A stretch of 64,000 nt of DNA from Salinibacillus aidingensis (GTDB taxonomy: Bacteria > Bacillota > Bacilli > Bacillales > Alkalibacillaceae). A model generated the notes under the pieces. It had not been told where the DNA came from, searched no databases, and was given only the letters and a program-made list of their open reading frames with translations. Of the stretch, positions 51,572-60,697 are shown one piece after another. The translations under genes and the position numbers were made by a program. Location of the stretch: the NCBI RefSeq assembly GCF_039522525.1, contig NZ_BAAADO010000002.1, forward strand, positions 124,001-188,000. Reading direction: 5' to 3'. Every line of letters starts with the position of its first letter. Position 1 is the stretch's first letter.

Positions 51572-53056
51572 CTATCTCCAAATAGCTTCACTATATTTTA
51601 ATTCATTTTTTAATCGTCTAAGACTCGTCTCTTTATCGATGACAATACATTCTATCCCATTCATCTCTGCAAAGTCATATAGTTGCTCCGTTGTGACAGC
51701 AAAGGAAAGTACAGTATGGTGTGCCCCCCCTGCGTAGATCCAGGACTCAGCTGCTTCACTTAAGGACGGTTCTGGCTTCCAGAGCACTTTAGCTACAGGT
51801 AAGTTTGGAGTTTCTTTTTTAGGTTGCTCGGCATTCACTTCATTGATCACCAAACGAAATCGGCCCCCAAGTTCAACTAGTGATGCGTTAACCGCTGGTC
51901 CCCCTTGGCCATCAAAAACTAATCGGGCAGGATCCGCCTTTCCACCCATAGAAAGAGGATTGACAATGATTTTGGGCCTTGTAGCTGCTATTGTAGGGCA
52001 AACCTCAAGCATATGTGACCCAAGAATCATTTCATTTCCAGGTTCTAAGTGGTACGTATAATCTTCCATAAAGGATGTTCCCTGATTATCTGAAATAATC
52101 TTCATGAGGCGAAGAAGCGCTGCTGTTCTCCAGTCTCCTTCCCCTGCAAAACCGTAACCTTGTGCCATTAGACGTTGAGCAGCTAATCCCGGTAATTGTT
52201 TCATACCATGTAAATCTTCAAAGTTTGTGGTAAATGCAGTATAATTCCCATCATCTAGAAAGGCTTTTAATCCTATTTCGATTCTGGCTTGTTCCAAAAT
52301 GGATTCCTTCACCGACTCTCCATCTTTCCCATCAATAGGAATGTCGTAAAACTCCTGGTATTCGTGAAATAGAGCTTCCACTTCTTCCTCAGATACCTGA
52401 TTAATCCGTTCCACCAAATCGCCTATCCCATAATAATCAACGGTCCAGCCAAACTTCATTTGGGCCGCAACTTTATCCCCATCCGTAACGGCGACATTGC
52501 GCATATTATCGCCAAACCTTGCCACGCGAATATTCGTTCCCTCTACAATACCTATTGCTGTCCTCATCCATTGAGCAATCCTGCTTAACACGTCCTCACT
52601 TTCCCAATATCCTGCAATAACCTTCCTGGCAATCTGCATTCTTGTTCCAATAAATCCATATTCACGGTCCCCATGAGCTGATTGATTTAAATTCATAAAG
52701 TCCATATCAATACGATCCCATGGTATATCACGATTAAACTGCGTATGTAAATGTAACAAAGGCTTTTGTAATCTAGAAAGACCGGATATCCACATTTTTG
52801 CAGGAGAAAAGGTGTGCATCCATGTAATAAGACCAGCACAATAATCATTAGAATTAGCGTCTAAACTAGCTCTCCTGATCTCATCAGATGTTGTTAAGAC
52901 AGATTTAAAAACAACCTTGAAGGGTAGATTCCCCTCCTTGTTTAATCCCTCTACGATTTTTTTTGAATGACTTTCTACCTCTAACAATGCTTCTTCCCCA
53001 TAAAGGTGTTGACTTCCAGTTACAAACCAAAACTCATAAGGTTTTATAAATAACAT
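51572..53056 (-). CDS. araA: L-arabinose isomerase AraA
   Basis: Cytoplasmic manganese-dependent isomerase of 494 residues converting L-arabinose to L-ribulose. Family blocks: EFWFVTGSQHLYGEEAL at the N-terminus, LLHLHTQFNRDIPW, FGDNMRNVAVTDGDK, the metal/catalytic segments GFAGEGDWRTAALLR (about residue 305) and GAHHTVLSFAVT near the end. Length is standard. ATG 53056 follows AGGAGG. Last gene of araD-araB-araA. Confidence 0.97.
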   Translation of the reverse strand: MLFIKPYEFWFVTGSQHLYGEEALLEVESHSKKIVEGLNKEGNLPFKVVFKSVLTTSDEIRRASLDANSNDYCAGLITWMHTFSPAKMWISGLSRLQKPLLHLHTQFNRDIPWDRIDMDFMNLNQSAHGDREYGFIGTRMQIARKVIAGYWESEDVLSRIAQWMRTAIGIVEGTNIRVARFGDNMRNVAVTDGDKVAAQMKFGWTVDYYGIGDLVERINQVSEEEVEALFHEYQEFYDIPIDGKDGESVKESILEQARIEIGLKAFLDDGNYTAFTTNFEDLHGMKQLPGLAAQRLMAQGYGFAGEGDWRTAALLRLMKIISDNQGTSFMEDYTYHLEPGNEMILGSHMLEVCPTIAATRPKIIVNPLSMGGKADPARLVFDGQGGPAVNASLVELGGRFRLVINEVNAEQPKKETPNLPVAKVLWKPEPSLSEAAESWIYAGGAHHTVLSFAVTTEQLYDFAEMNGIECIVIDKETSLRRLKNELKYSEAIWR

Positions 53057-53084
53057 TATGTTCCTCCTAAATATATTGATAGAT

Positions 53085-54749
53085 TTATATTTTTCGGTAT
53101 GCTTTTAATCGTTTCATCACATCATTTTCTCCACGTCCAAAGTAGTCATGAAGTTTCGAATACTCCTGATACAATTTTTCATAGATTTCAACATTTTCAG
53201 GGATTGGTTCAATCACTTCATCTTTAATCCGTGCCATCTTTTCGGCAGCATCTAGAATAGAATCATATCCTCCATTTTTTGCTCCTGCTGCTACCGCGCC
53301 ATACATCGCTGCCCCTACCGCTGGTGTTTGTTTCGACTCAGCAATTTTAATAGTTCTATCGGTTACATCGGCATAAATTTGCATTAAAAGCTTGTTCTTT
53401 AGTGGAAGCCCACCACATGCATACAGTTCATAAACAGGTACACCATTTTCATGAAAAGCATCTACAATTTTCCTTGTACCAAATGCTGTTGCTTCAAGTA
53501 ATGCTCGATATATTTCCTCAGGCTTTGTTTGAATAGTGGCACCAAGTAACAAGCCACTTAGTTCTGTATTCACTAAAACAGATCTGTTCCCATTCCACCA
53601 ATCTAGCGCTAAAAGGCCTGTCTCTCCTGGCTTATATGATGAAGCCTTCTTTTCCAGCCATTGATGGACATTCATCCCTTCTTTCTCTGCTGCTTTTTCA
53701 ACATAAGCCGGAATCCCTTGGTTCACGTACCATGCAAAAATATCCCCAACTGCAGATTGGCCTGCTTCATAACCATGGTATCCAGGAATAATTCCATCCT
53801 CTACGACACCACACATGCCTTCAACCTGTTTCTCTTCCGTACCAAGTAACATATGACAAATAGAAGTCCCCATTGCCATTACAAGCTTTCCAGGAGTAAC
53901 AACCCCTACTGCCGGCACAGCTGCATGAGCATCAACATTTCCAACAGCAACCGCTGTACCCTCCCTTAAGCCTGTCAATTCAGCCATATCTTTCGTTAAA
54001 CCTCCTGCTCTTGTACCAAGTGGCACCACATTACCTCTCAGTTTAGTTTCTGTAAGATTCTCTAATCGAGGATCTAATGTTTTAAAAAACTCATTGCTGG
54101 GATAACCATCCTGTTTATGCCAAATTGCTTTATAACCGGCTGTGCAGCTATTTCGATGTAGTTTATTGGTAAGGGCGGAAATCACCCAATCAGTTGCCTC
54201 AACAAACTGGTCCGTTTGTTCATAAATATCAGGAGCTTCATTCAGGATTTGCCACACTTTTGCAATCATCCACTCAGAAGATATTTTTCCTCCATAACGA
54301 GACAAAAATTCTTCACCACGTTCTTCGGCAATTTTGTTCAACTCATTTGCCTCATCCTGTGCAGCATGATGTTTCCACAACTTTACCCAGCTGTGTGGAT
54401 TGTTCCTTAATGCGGGGTCGAGGCAAAGAGGTTCTCCGTCCTGGTTTATGGGAAGCATTGTACAAGCAGTAAAATCAATCCCGATTCCGATTACGTCAGC
54501 AGAATCAACTCCTGACTCCTTTAACACAGCGGGAACCGATTGTTTTATAACTTCTAAGTAGTCCCCCGGGTGCTGAAGAGCCCACTCATAACCCAACTCT
54601 ACGTTTGTATCAGGTAAGGTTTGATCAATTACTCCATGCGGATAGGGCGTCACATGACCGGCAATTTCTTCACCATTTTTCAAAGAAATAAGTACCGCGC
54701 GCCCAGATTCTGTACCATAATCGATACCAATTGTATATTTATTACTCAT
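53085..54749 (-). CDS. araB: L-ribulokinase AraB
   Basis: FGGY-family kinase of 554 residues that phosphorylates L-ribulose to L-ribulose 5-phosphate. Seen are the N-terminal ATPase motif GIDYGTESGRAVL, IGIDFTACTMLPI, GNVDAHAAVPAVG (about residue 290) and the C-terminal FGGY signature region YELYACGGLPLKNKLLMQIY. Start ATG 54749 after GGGGGAGG. It sits between araD (15 bases upstream) and araA (28 bases downstream). Confidence 0.97.
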   Translation of the reverse strand: MSNKYTIGIDYGTESGRAVLISLKNGEEIAGHVTPYPHGVIDQTLPDTNVELGYEWALQHPGDYLEVIKQSVPAVLKESGVDSADVIGIGIDFTACTMLPINQDGEPLCLDPALRNNPHSWVKLWKHHAAQDEANELNKIAEERGEEFLSRYGGKISSEWMIAKVWQILNEAPDIYEQTDQFVEATDWVISALTNKLHRNSCTAGYKAIWHKQDGYPSNEFFKTLDPRLENLTETKLRGNVVPLGTRAGGLTKDMAELTGLREGTAVAVGNVDAHAAVPAVGVVTPGKLVMAMGTSICHMLLGTEEKQVEGMCGVVEDGIIPGYHGYEAGQSAVGDIFAWYVNQGIPAYVEKAAEKEGMNVHQWLEKKASSYKPGETGLLALDWWNGNRSVLVNTELSGLLLGATIQTKPEEIYRALLEATAFGTRKIVDAFHENGVPVYELYACGGLPLKNKLLMQIYADVTDRTIKIAESKQTPAVGAAMYGAVAAGAKNGGYDSILDAAEKMARIKDEVIEPIPENVEIYEKLYQEYSKLHDYFGRGENDVMKRLKAYRKI

Positions 54750-54764
54750 TTTCAGTTCCTCCCC

Positions 54765-55457
54765 CTATTTTTTCTGACCATAGTATGCTTTAGTACCATG
54801 TTTTCTTAGATAATGTTTGTCTAAGAGCACTTGATCCATTGAGGAAATCACTGGATTAAGCTGATAAGTTTGCTGGGCCATCTTACTAATTTCTTCTAAA
54901 ACAACAGCATTGTGTACGGCCTCATTTGGATCCTTCCCCCAAGTAAAAGGTGCATGACTATTAACGAGTACCCCTGGAATTTCATTTGAATTAATGTCCC
55001 TAAAGGTTTCAACAATTACTTTTCCAGTTTCATGCTCATACGCACCATTTATTTCCGATTCTGTCATTGGACGTGTACAAGGTATTGTTCCATAAAAATA
55101 GTCTGCATGAGTTGTGCCTAAAGCAGGTATCCCCTTACCAGCCTGTGCCCAGCTAGTTGATGCTTGTGCATGAGTATGTACAACACCGCCTATCTCAGGA
55201 AAATTTTGATATAAAACAATATGTGTTGGCGTATCAGAGGATGGATTTAAATTCCCCTCTACAACATTTCCGTCTAAATCAACGACAACCATATCCTCTT
55301 GTTTTAGAGCATGGTACGGAACACCACTTGGTTTTATGACAACAAGGTCATCTTCTCTACTGATACCGCTTACATTACCCCAAGTAAAAGTTACTAATCC
55401 ATATCGAGTAAGATCCAAGTTAGCTTCTAATACTGATTGTTTTAAATCCTCCAACAT
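54765..55457 (-). CDS. araD: L-ribulose-5-phosphate 4-epimerase AraD
   Basis: Zinc-dependent class II aldolase-like epimerase of 230 residues making D-xylulose 5-phosphate, the last step of arabinose use. GNVSGISREDDLVVIKPSGV, the zinc ligands in VVHTHAQASTSWAQAGK and the second His site LVNSHAPFTWG (about residue 170) are present. ATG 55457 has GAAGGTG eight bases upstream; the GTG at 55466 overlaps this site. First gene of the ara catabolic operon, with AraR-like operators in front. Confidence 0.95.
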   Translation of the reverse strand: MLEDLKQSVLEANLDLTRYGLVTFTWGNVSGISREDDLVVIKPSGVPYHALKQEDMVVVDLDGNVVEGNLNPSSDTPTHIVLYQNFPEIGGVVHTHAQASTSWAQAGKGIPALGTTHADYFYGTIPCTRPMTESEINGAYEHETGKVIVETFRDINSNEIPGVLVNSHAPFTWGKDPNEAVHNAVVLEEISKMAQQTYQLNPVISSMDQVLLDKHYLRKHGTKAYYGQKK

Positions 55458-55486
55458 TTTGTTCACACCTTCTCCCTACATTTATT

Positions 55487-55534
55487 TTTGTACGTATGAA
55501 TTATACCTATAATAATATAATTCGTACGTACAAT
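55487..55534 (-). promoter_or_regulatory. Two AraR-like operators before araD
   Basis: TTTGTACGTATGAA (55487-55500) and ATTCGTACGTACAAT (55520-55534) match the AraR operator ATTTGTACGTACAAAT closely. Centres are about 34 bp apart, which would allow cooperative binding. Confidence 0.8.
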
Positions 55535-55573
55535 CAATATAAATTATACCTTTTTACTAATCTAAATATGAAA

Positions 55574-55628
55574 TCAGGTGCTATTGGAACAGTATTGCAT
55601 ACCTTGGTCACTGTGTAAGATGGTATGT
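55574..55628 (-). mobile_element. IS3-family transposase scrap
   Basis: The minus strand reads ILHSDQGMQYCSNST and stop. HSDQGxQY is the conserved block around the second Asp of the IS3/IS150 DDE transposase. Only about 50 bases remain, cut off directly after the small gene at 55629. Nothing else of the element is visible. Confidence 0.7.
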
Positions 55629-55769
55629 TCATCCGTTCCTCTTTTTTTTCTGTGCCTCATGTAAGGTTTGTTCAACCACACTTACAGATTCATCCTTCTC
55701 AAGTACACGTCGATTTGATTCTAATTTAATTACCTTACTATATCTTTGATGTTTCTTGGTTTGGCTCAT
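55629..55769 (-). CDS. Small basic hypothetical protein, 46 residues
   Basis: ATG 55769 opens a 46-codon frame, MSQTKKHQRYSKVIKLESNR through VEQTLHEAQKKKRNG, preceded by a strong AGGAGGAAACTTTT site. It is rich in Lys/Arg/Glu and probably helical, with no membrane segment. I do not recognise the family. The good ribosome binding site and clean composition make it a likely real gene despite its size. An IS3 scrap abuts its 3' end. Confidence 0.6.
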   Translation of the reverse strand: MSQTKKHQRYSKVIKLESNRRVLEKDESVSVVEQTLHEAQKKKRNG

Positions 55770-55802
55770 AAAAGTTTCCTCCTAAATATGATAAAATAGA
55801 TG

Positions 55803-55851
55803 TCGAAAAAAAAGTTAGGCTTATCCCAGTTGATAAGGATAAGCCTAACTT
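55803..55851 (-). terminator. Strong terminator downstream of the acyl-CoA cluster
   Basis: AAGTTAGGCTTATCC and GGATAAGCCTAACTT form a perfect 15-bp stem around CAGTTGATAA; on the minus strand it runs into TTTTTTTT. It also insulates the small gene. Confidence 0.88.
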
Positions 55852-55932
55852 CCGTCCGTGATACATTCCGCATAAGTGGTACTGGGTACGAATACCTCCA
55901 GCTGATAGGCTAGATGTATTTTTGCTTTGCCG

Positions 55933-55998
55933 GAGGTGGGACAGTTCACCTGTCCCTCGGGGGAGAGTGACGGGACGGAGGACCTGTCCCTCCGTCCC
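55933..55998 (-). repeat. Dispersed GGGACAG repeat R4, copy 3
   Basis: Minus-strand AGGGACGGAGGGACAGG, CCTCCGTCCC, then a second GAGGGACAGG and CTGTCCC: two nested inverted units. It follows the amidase-like gene in sense orientation, after a TCCCGTAAATCA hairpin. Confidence 0.7.
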
Positions 55999-56002
55999 TT
56001 TT

Positions 56003-56039
56003 AAAAATCCCGTAAATCAAAATAGGATGATTTACGGGA
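56003..56039 (-). terminator. TCCCGTAAATCA hairpin, copy 2, terminator of the amidase-like gene
   Basis: TCCCGTAAATCA and TGATTTACGGGA form a perfect 12-bp stem seven bases past the stop; on the minus strand it is followed by TTTTTAAAA. The stem matches the hairpin at 40939. Confidence 0.8.
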
Positions 56040-56045
56040 AACATT

Positions 56046-56900
56046 TTAAATGTATTGGTTTTTTACGATATCAAGGAGTCCTTTATCTTCCAGGTACTTC
56101 TTAGGAGCAAGAAATGTAACGGTAACAACCCCTGGATGTCGACCAATTTCAATTGCACCGGTAATCGTTGCACGGTTCATAACTTCTGGTACTGTTATGT
56201 CAAATAAATTTGCAGCCCTTTCCATTCCATTAGTTGTTGCTTCATTGAGATCTGCCCCCGATCCAACAAAAGAGATGGGATAGGATTCTTCTAGTTCAGT
56301 TACTCCCCATTCTTTACTTAGTTTTAGAGCCTCTTGTTTTTCGTGTTCACTAAAAGGCTTTGCTAGATATGGCAAGTCCTCAACGACTGGAAGAAGTACC
56401 GGTCCCTCTAAATCTAATCCTTTAATCACGTTAACTTCCAGGCTTACAATTCCAGAAACATCTGTTGTATGACCAGCAATTTCTCCATTCCCCTGCATGG
56501 CATGCATATCTCCAACATAAACTCCTCCACCAGGAACTTTAACAGGACAAAGCAGAATCGCGCCATCCCTAACCCGATTAATATCCATGTGTCCATCCGT
56601 ACGATCCTCTAATTGTTCTTTTGAAACACTATAATCATGGGGTGCATCAATCAGAGCTTGACCGAAGTCACCTGCATTATGAGAGTCAGGTAATGGACGA
56701 GAAGGTGTAGTCCCTAATTGCCCTAAAAATGGACGAAGACGGGCCATTGTTCCAACTAAATCATGGGGTGCAAACGTTACAACTGGATTCTGAATAGAAT
56801 TTTCAGGTGTATTCATATAATTTTTTGCATCGTTAGCAACTTTTTCTGCACCATCTTTATTTAATGTAATTCCCATTGATTTTTTCTGATTAAATGCCAT
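56046..56900 (-). pseudogene. Acetamidase/formamidase family protein, probably lacking its N-terminus
   Basis: Frame of 284 codons with the core of the FmdA/AmdA family: PFLGQLGTTPSRPLPD, GHMDINRVRDGAILLCPVKV (about residue 105), GGGVYVGDMHAMQGNGEIAG and IGRHPGVVTV. The residues before that core are fewer than the ~120 usual in the family. ATG 56900 has no ribosome binding site and lies inside the end of the crotonase gene, while the same frame is open 25 codons further back (QAVRCKNCNADITPF) without a start. I infer a deletion that removed the gene start. If expressed, it would hydrolyse a small amide. Confidence 0.65.
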
Positions 56901-57712
56901 CGTGTATGCATGTGTAAAAACAAAAGGTGTAATATCTGCATTACAATTTTTGCATCGAACCGCCTGCTGACTTGAACGCCTTCTTCAGCATCTGCATTTT
57001 TACCTGCCCAATACAAAAACTTGGACTCTATTAAATGGGAGTTGTATGGATGGCTGGTCCCAGGCATTTGCCAAATAAGCTGTCTCGCAAAACTATTGGA
57101 CGTTGCAGTTGTATTTTCTGCAATATCTTGAGCGATTTCCATTGCTTTTTCCAGCGGCTGCTCATGTTCATATTGGACGAGGCCGTGTTGAAGGGCCTCC
57201 TGTGTCGGAATATATTTTCCCGTGTAAAACCATTCCAAGGCCTTTCCAACTCCAACTAACTGGGGTAAAAACCAGCCTGATGCAGCTTCAGGGCCAATTC
57301 CCCGTCTAGCAAACACAAAGCCGATTTTCGTATCCGGCTTTACGATTCGTATATCCATAGGCAGCGTCATCGTCAAGCCTATCCCTACAGCAGGTCCGTT
57401 AATGGCCGCGATAATAGGCTTTTTTAGATTATAAACTTCCAAACTGATTTGGCCCCCGCCATCTCGATAATTTTCCATTCCCTCATCTGATGCAAAGGTG
57501 GATCCGCCTGCACTTAAATCCGCTCCTGCACAAAAGGCTTTTCCTTCGCCAATTACGATGATTACACGTACATCATCATTTTCATCTGCCTTCTGGTAGC
57601 AACCGATCAGTTCATCCTTCATCTGTTCGGTAAAGGCGTTCATTTTTTCTGGACGGTTTAAAAATATGGTTAGTATGCCTTTGTTTAGTTCTGTTCGTAT
57701 GGTGTTGTACAA
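56861..57712 (-). CDS. Enoyl-CoA hydratase/isomerase (crotonase) family, altered C-terminus
   Basis: Crotonase-fold enzyme of 283 residues acting on an acyl-CoA thioester. Oxyanion-hole segments are GKAFCAGADLSAGG (about residue 60) and INGPAVGIGLTMTLPMD (about 107), with the catalytic acid region GIGPEAASGWFLPQLVG near 138. The family normally ends EGVxSFLEKR...F, but here EEGVQ is followed by about 38 unrelated residues (VSRRFDAKIVMQ...) that read through the start region of the amidase-like gene, so a deletion probably replaced the last residues. The start is TTG 57712 after AAGGAG. It would provide the hydratase step of the cluster. Confidence 0.8.
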   Translation of the reverse strand: MYNTIRTELNKGILTIFLNRPEKMNAFTEQMKDELIGCYQKADENDDVRVIIVIGEGKAFCAGADLSAGGSTFASDEGMENYRDGGGQISLEVYNLKKPIIAAINGPAVGIGLTMTLPMDIRIVKPDTKIGFVFARRGIGPEAASGWFLPQLVGVGKALEWFYTGKYIPTQEALQHGLVQYEHEQPLEKAMEIAQDIAENTTATSNSFARQLIWQMPGTSHPYNSHLIESKFLYWAGKNADAEEGVQVSRRFDAKIVMQILHLLFLHMHTRWHLIRKNQWELH

Positions 57713-57793
57713 TTTGGGTCACTCCTTCAATAAGTTAAACATTCTTAAAGTTCCTTTGTTTTTGCTGCTATACAATCATATATTCACGTAGAA

Positions 57794-57831
57794 AAGGTGT
57801 AAGGATGAAACACCTCTCACCCTCACACCTT
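57794..57831 (-). terminator. Terminator after the phosphotriesterase-like gene
   Basis: Minus-strand AAGGTGTGAGG and CCTTACACCTT pair at ten of eleven positions, followed by TTC. Moderate strength; read-through to the crotonase gene is possible. Confidence 0.6.
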
Positions 57832-57839
57832 ATAATCAT

Positions 57840-58868
57840 TTAGCTCAAATTGGCTGTTTCTTTCTTATCTTTAGCTGCCTTGTCAGCTTCACTGCCACCG
57901 AAAATTTTATTTGGATTTTTGACGAGCATCGTATCAATCTGATCATCGGTAACTCCGCCCTTTTTCAGAGCAGGAATAATATTTTCAAAGATATTTCCTG
58001 GATGCCAATTTGCAATCAATTTTTTCAGTTCATCCGGCCATTCAGGAGCTTTTCCTAACCAATGATTAACCGTGTCATGAGATATCATAAGCTGACCGGC
58101 ATAGCCTAGTCCGATCAATCCCATCAAAGTTCCTACGCGGTCTTTGTCCATTGGAGCTCCGACAAATCCTTGAATACCGAAGCGATCAAAGCCAACAAAA
58201 ACACCATGTTCTAATGTACGCAAATGATAATTGATGTCGGTATTTCCATCCATATGTCCGATTAAAACACGATTTGGATCGGCTCCTTCAGAGACAAGCA
58301 GCTCTGCCTGTTCAGGACCCATTGTACCTTCCTGCGTATGAGTGATAATTGAAATGCCTGTTTCTTTTTGAACCCTTGCTGCTACTTTAAAGAATGTTTG
58401 CTCATAGTCCGAAATGGCATCCTTTCCAGAACCTAATTTAATTACGCCTGGTTTAATTCCGGTTTTTCCAATGCCCTTCGTAATTTCGTGCATGAACATT
58501 TCATAGATTTCTTCTTCAGCTGAACCCAGCGCTTTTTTAAAGGTAAAATAAGCAGGAGCACCTTCTCCTTCATAATAATAACCTGTTGAGCAGATGATAT
58601 TTAAACCTGTTTTTTCAGCAATTCTCTTCAATAGCTCAGGGTCTCTTCCTGCCTCATTCGGAGTGGCATCCACAACGGTTTTTACCCCATGTGCTTTAAC
58701 CGTTGCAGCAACTTCCATTCCTACACGCATAATTTCTTCATCATCTCTTGGATAAAGGGAATTTCCATAAAACCCTGGATACCCAAAAAAGAAGTGCTCA
58801 TGCATTAACGTTTTCCCCAACTCATCCACTGGTACCGGACCTAATACCGTATTGACTTTTTGACTCAT
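57840..58868 (-). CDS. Phosphotriesterase-family hydrolase, lactonase candidate
   Basis: Amidohydrolase-superfamily enzyme of 342 residues. Binuclear metal ligands can be assigned: LMHEHFFFG (His-x-His, residues 22-26), the bridging Lys in GVIKLGSGK (about 143), ITHTQEG, GHMDGN and the Asp in ISHDTVNHW. Proteins of this family include phosphotriesterase-like lactonases and resiniferatoxin-binding homologues; most natural members open lactones. It sits 13 bases after the acyl-CoA ligase gene, so opening a lactone to a hydroxy acid for that ligase is a coherent role, but this is inference. Confidence 0.8.
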   Translation of the reverse strand: MSQKVNTVLGPVPVDELGKTLMHEHFFFGYPGFYGNSLYPRDDEEIMRVGMEVAATVKAHGVKTVVDATPNEAGRDPELLKRIAEKTGLNIICSTGYYYEGEGAPAYFTFKKALGSAEEEIYEMFMHEITKGIGKTGIKPGVIKLGSGKDAISDYEQTFFKVAARVQKETGISIITHTQEGTMGPEQAELLVSEGADPNRVLIGHMDGNTDINYHLRTLEHGVFVGFDRFGIQGFVGAPMDKDRVGTLMGLIGLGYAGQLMISHDTVNHWLGKAPEWPDELKKLIANWHPGNIFENIIPALKKGGVTDDQIDTMLVKNPNKIFGGSEADKAAKDKKETANLS

Positions 58869-58881
58869 ATAAATCTCCTCC

Positions 58882-60501
58882 TTAATTTTTACTTACTTCT
58901 GGCACATAACGCAGTTCGGTTTTGACAACTTTGCCATTCGGATTTCTTGGCAATACATCCACAAACTCGACATATTCAGGTATTTTAAATTTAGCCAGAT
59001 GCTTCCTTACCCAATCCTTAACCTCATCTTCAGTGATGATTTCGTCATAGCGGGGCACAATGCAGGCCTTGACAACTTCACCGTATTTTTCATTTGGTAC
59101 GCCGACAATGGCCACTTCCGCAATCTTTGGATTCGAATACAACACATCTTCAACTTCAACCGAGAAGATTTTTTCACCGCCCCGGTTCACCATATCCTTG
59201 ATGCGATCCATAATGGTAATAAAGCCTTGGTCGTCTATTTTCGCTAAATCACCAGTCGAGAACCAGCCATCTTGAAACGACTTCCTGGTTGCTTTTTCAT
59301 TATTCCAATATTTTCCGATTACCATTGGACCTTTAAATAACAACTCCCCGACTTCTCCTGGCGCTAAATCATGCCGTTTTTCAGGATCCACGACTCTTGC
59401 CTCTGTAACAGGCGTTGCTACACCCACAGAGCTCACATGATTCAGTTGATGCTCATCAGGCATAATCGTCACTGGAGAAGTTGTTTCAGTCAGTCCATAA
59501 GTATTGTGTAGCTTGATGTCTGGTACCCAGTTTTTAAGGCCTTTTAAAGTATCACTTGGCATCGGAGCACCACCAAAACCTCCCACTCTAAAATGGGAAA
59601 CATCATATTTTTGGTAATCAGGCTGTTGCAATGTCATGACATATACAGTTGGAGATGCAATAACATGGGTGATTTTTTCGTTTTGAAGAATTTCTAGAAA
59701 TGATACAGGTTTAAACATAGGCATTAAAACTATTTTTCCGCCTAAGTAGATAAACGTCATAAGTTGAGCTGCTAAACCCGTGATGTGGAAGACAGGTACT
59801 GCAACTACTGTGGAGTCACTAGAGGATAGATTATAGCAATATTTATAATTTTGTATCGTGTGTATCATATTAAAATGCGAGATCAATGCCCCTTTAGGTG
59901 TGCCGGTTGTACCAGATGTGTACATGATAAAGGCAGGGTCGTGCTCATTCACATTTTTAAAAACTTGTTCATTAACCTTCTTTTCAGTAAGCTTTGTAAA
60001 AGGAAGCGTTCCATCAGGCGGTCTTTTGTCAGTAATAAAACAGGTTTCAACCGAAATATGATCCATGATGTTTTCAAGATTTGGCCACCATTCCTTGTTC
60101 GCTATCAGTACCTTTGCACCTGAATTGGTTAACATAAATTCCAGTTCTTTTGACTTTAATTTCGTGTTAAGCGGAACCGCAATGGCCCCAATTCGTAATG
60201 CTGCAAAAACGCCAACCACAAAGGGAGTTCCATTCATGAGCAGTAAAGCAACCCGGTCCCCTTTTTTCACACCATAATGGTTTTTGAGCTGATAAGCTGC
60301 GCTGTTGACCTGTTCCTCAAGCTCTTTGTAAATAACCCACTCATCGCCATGAACAAGCGCCGTTTTCTCTGGATAACGCTGCACACTCTCTAATAACGTT
60401 TCATTTAAATTACGGGGTCTTTCCTTATATGTTTTCATGTCAATCCCATTAACTGATTCTTCATGAACCAGTGGAGCAATATCCTTCCAAAATTCCGGCA
60501 T
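58882..60501 (-). CDS. Acyl-CoA ligase (AMP-forming)
   Basis: Ligase of 539 residues that makes an acyl-CoA from a free acid and ATP. Motifs are YTSGTTGTPKGALISH (about residue 195), NTYGLTETTSP, GWFSTGDLA, DRIKDMVNRGGEKIFSVEVE and the C-terminal catalytic Lys in NPNGKVVKTEL. Substrate not readable; in context a short or medium hydroxy acid is likely. ATG 60501 follows GGAGGG. The phosphotriesterase-like gene follows in the same direction, and the APH-type kinase gene lies 196 bases upstream. Confidence 0.88.
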   Translation of the reverse strand: MPEFWKDIAPLVHEESVNGIDMKTYKERPRNLNETLLESVQRYPEKTALVHGDEWVIYKELEEQVNSAAYQLKNHYGVKKGDRVALLLMNGTPFVVGVFAALRIGAIAVPLNTKLKSKELEFMLTNSGAKVLIANKEWWPNLENIMDHISVETCFITDKRPPDGTLPFTKLTEKKVNEQVFKNVNEHDPAFIMYTSGTTGTPKGALISHFNMIHTIQNYKYCYNLSSSDSTVVAVPVFHITGLAAQLMTFIYLGGKIVLMPMFKPVSFLEILQNEKITHVIASPTVYVMTLQQPDYQKYDVSHFRVGGFGGAPMPSDTLKGLKNWVPDIKLHNTYGLTETTSPVTIMPDEHQLNHVSSVGVATPVTEARVVDPEKRHDLAPGEVGELLFKGPMVIGKYWNNEKATRKSFQDGWFSTGDLAKIDDQGFITIMDRIKDMVNRGGEKIFSVEVEDVLYSNPKIAEVAIVGVPNEKYGEVVKACIVPRYDEIITEDEVKDWVRKHLAKFKIPEYVEFVDVLPRNPNGKVVKTELRYVPEVSKN

Positions 60502-60697
60502 TTTTTCCCTCCTCTAAAAAATTTTGAAATTCCTATTAGGTATAAAATATTTACGTCGTGATCCACCTCCATCCTAAATCTGATTCTATATAAATCTCCT
60601 GACCCTACGTTCCTTTTGCAGGATTTTTAGGATTGATAGGATTAGAGATTATAAACATATAAATATTCTTTAATAGTTTAAGATATACTCCCTTGTT

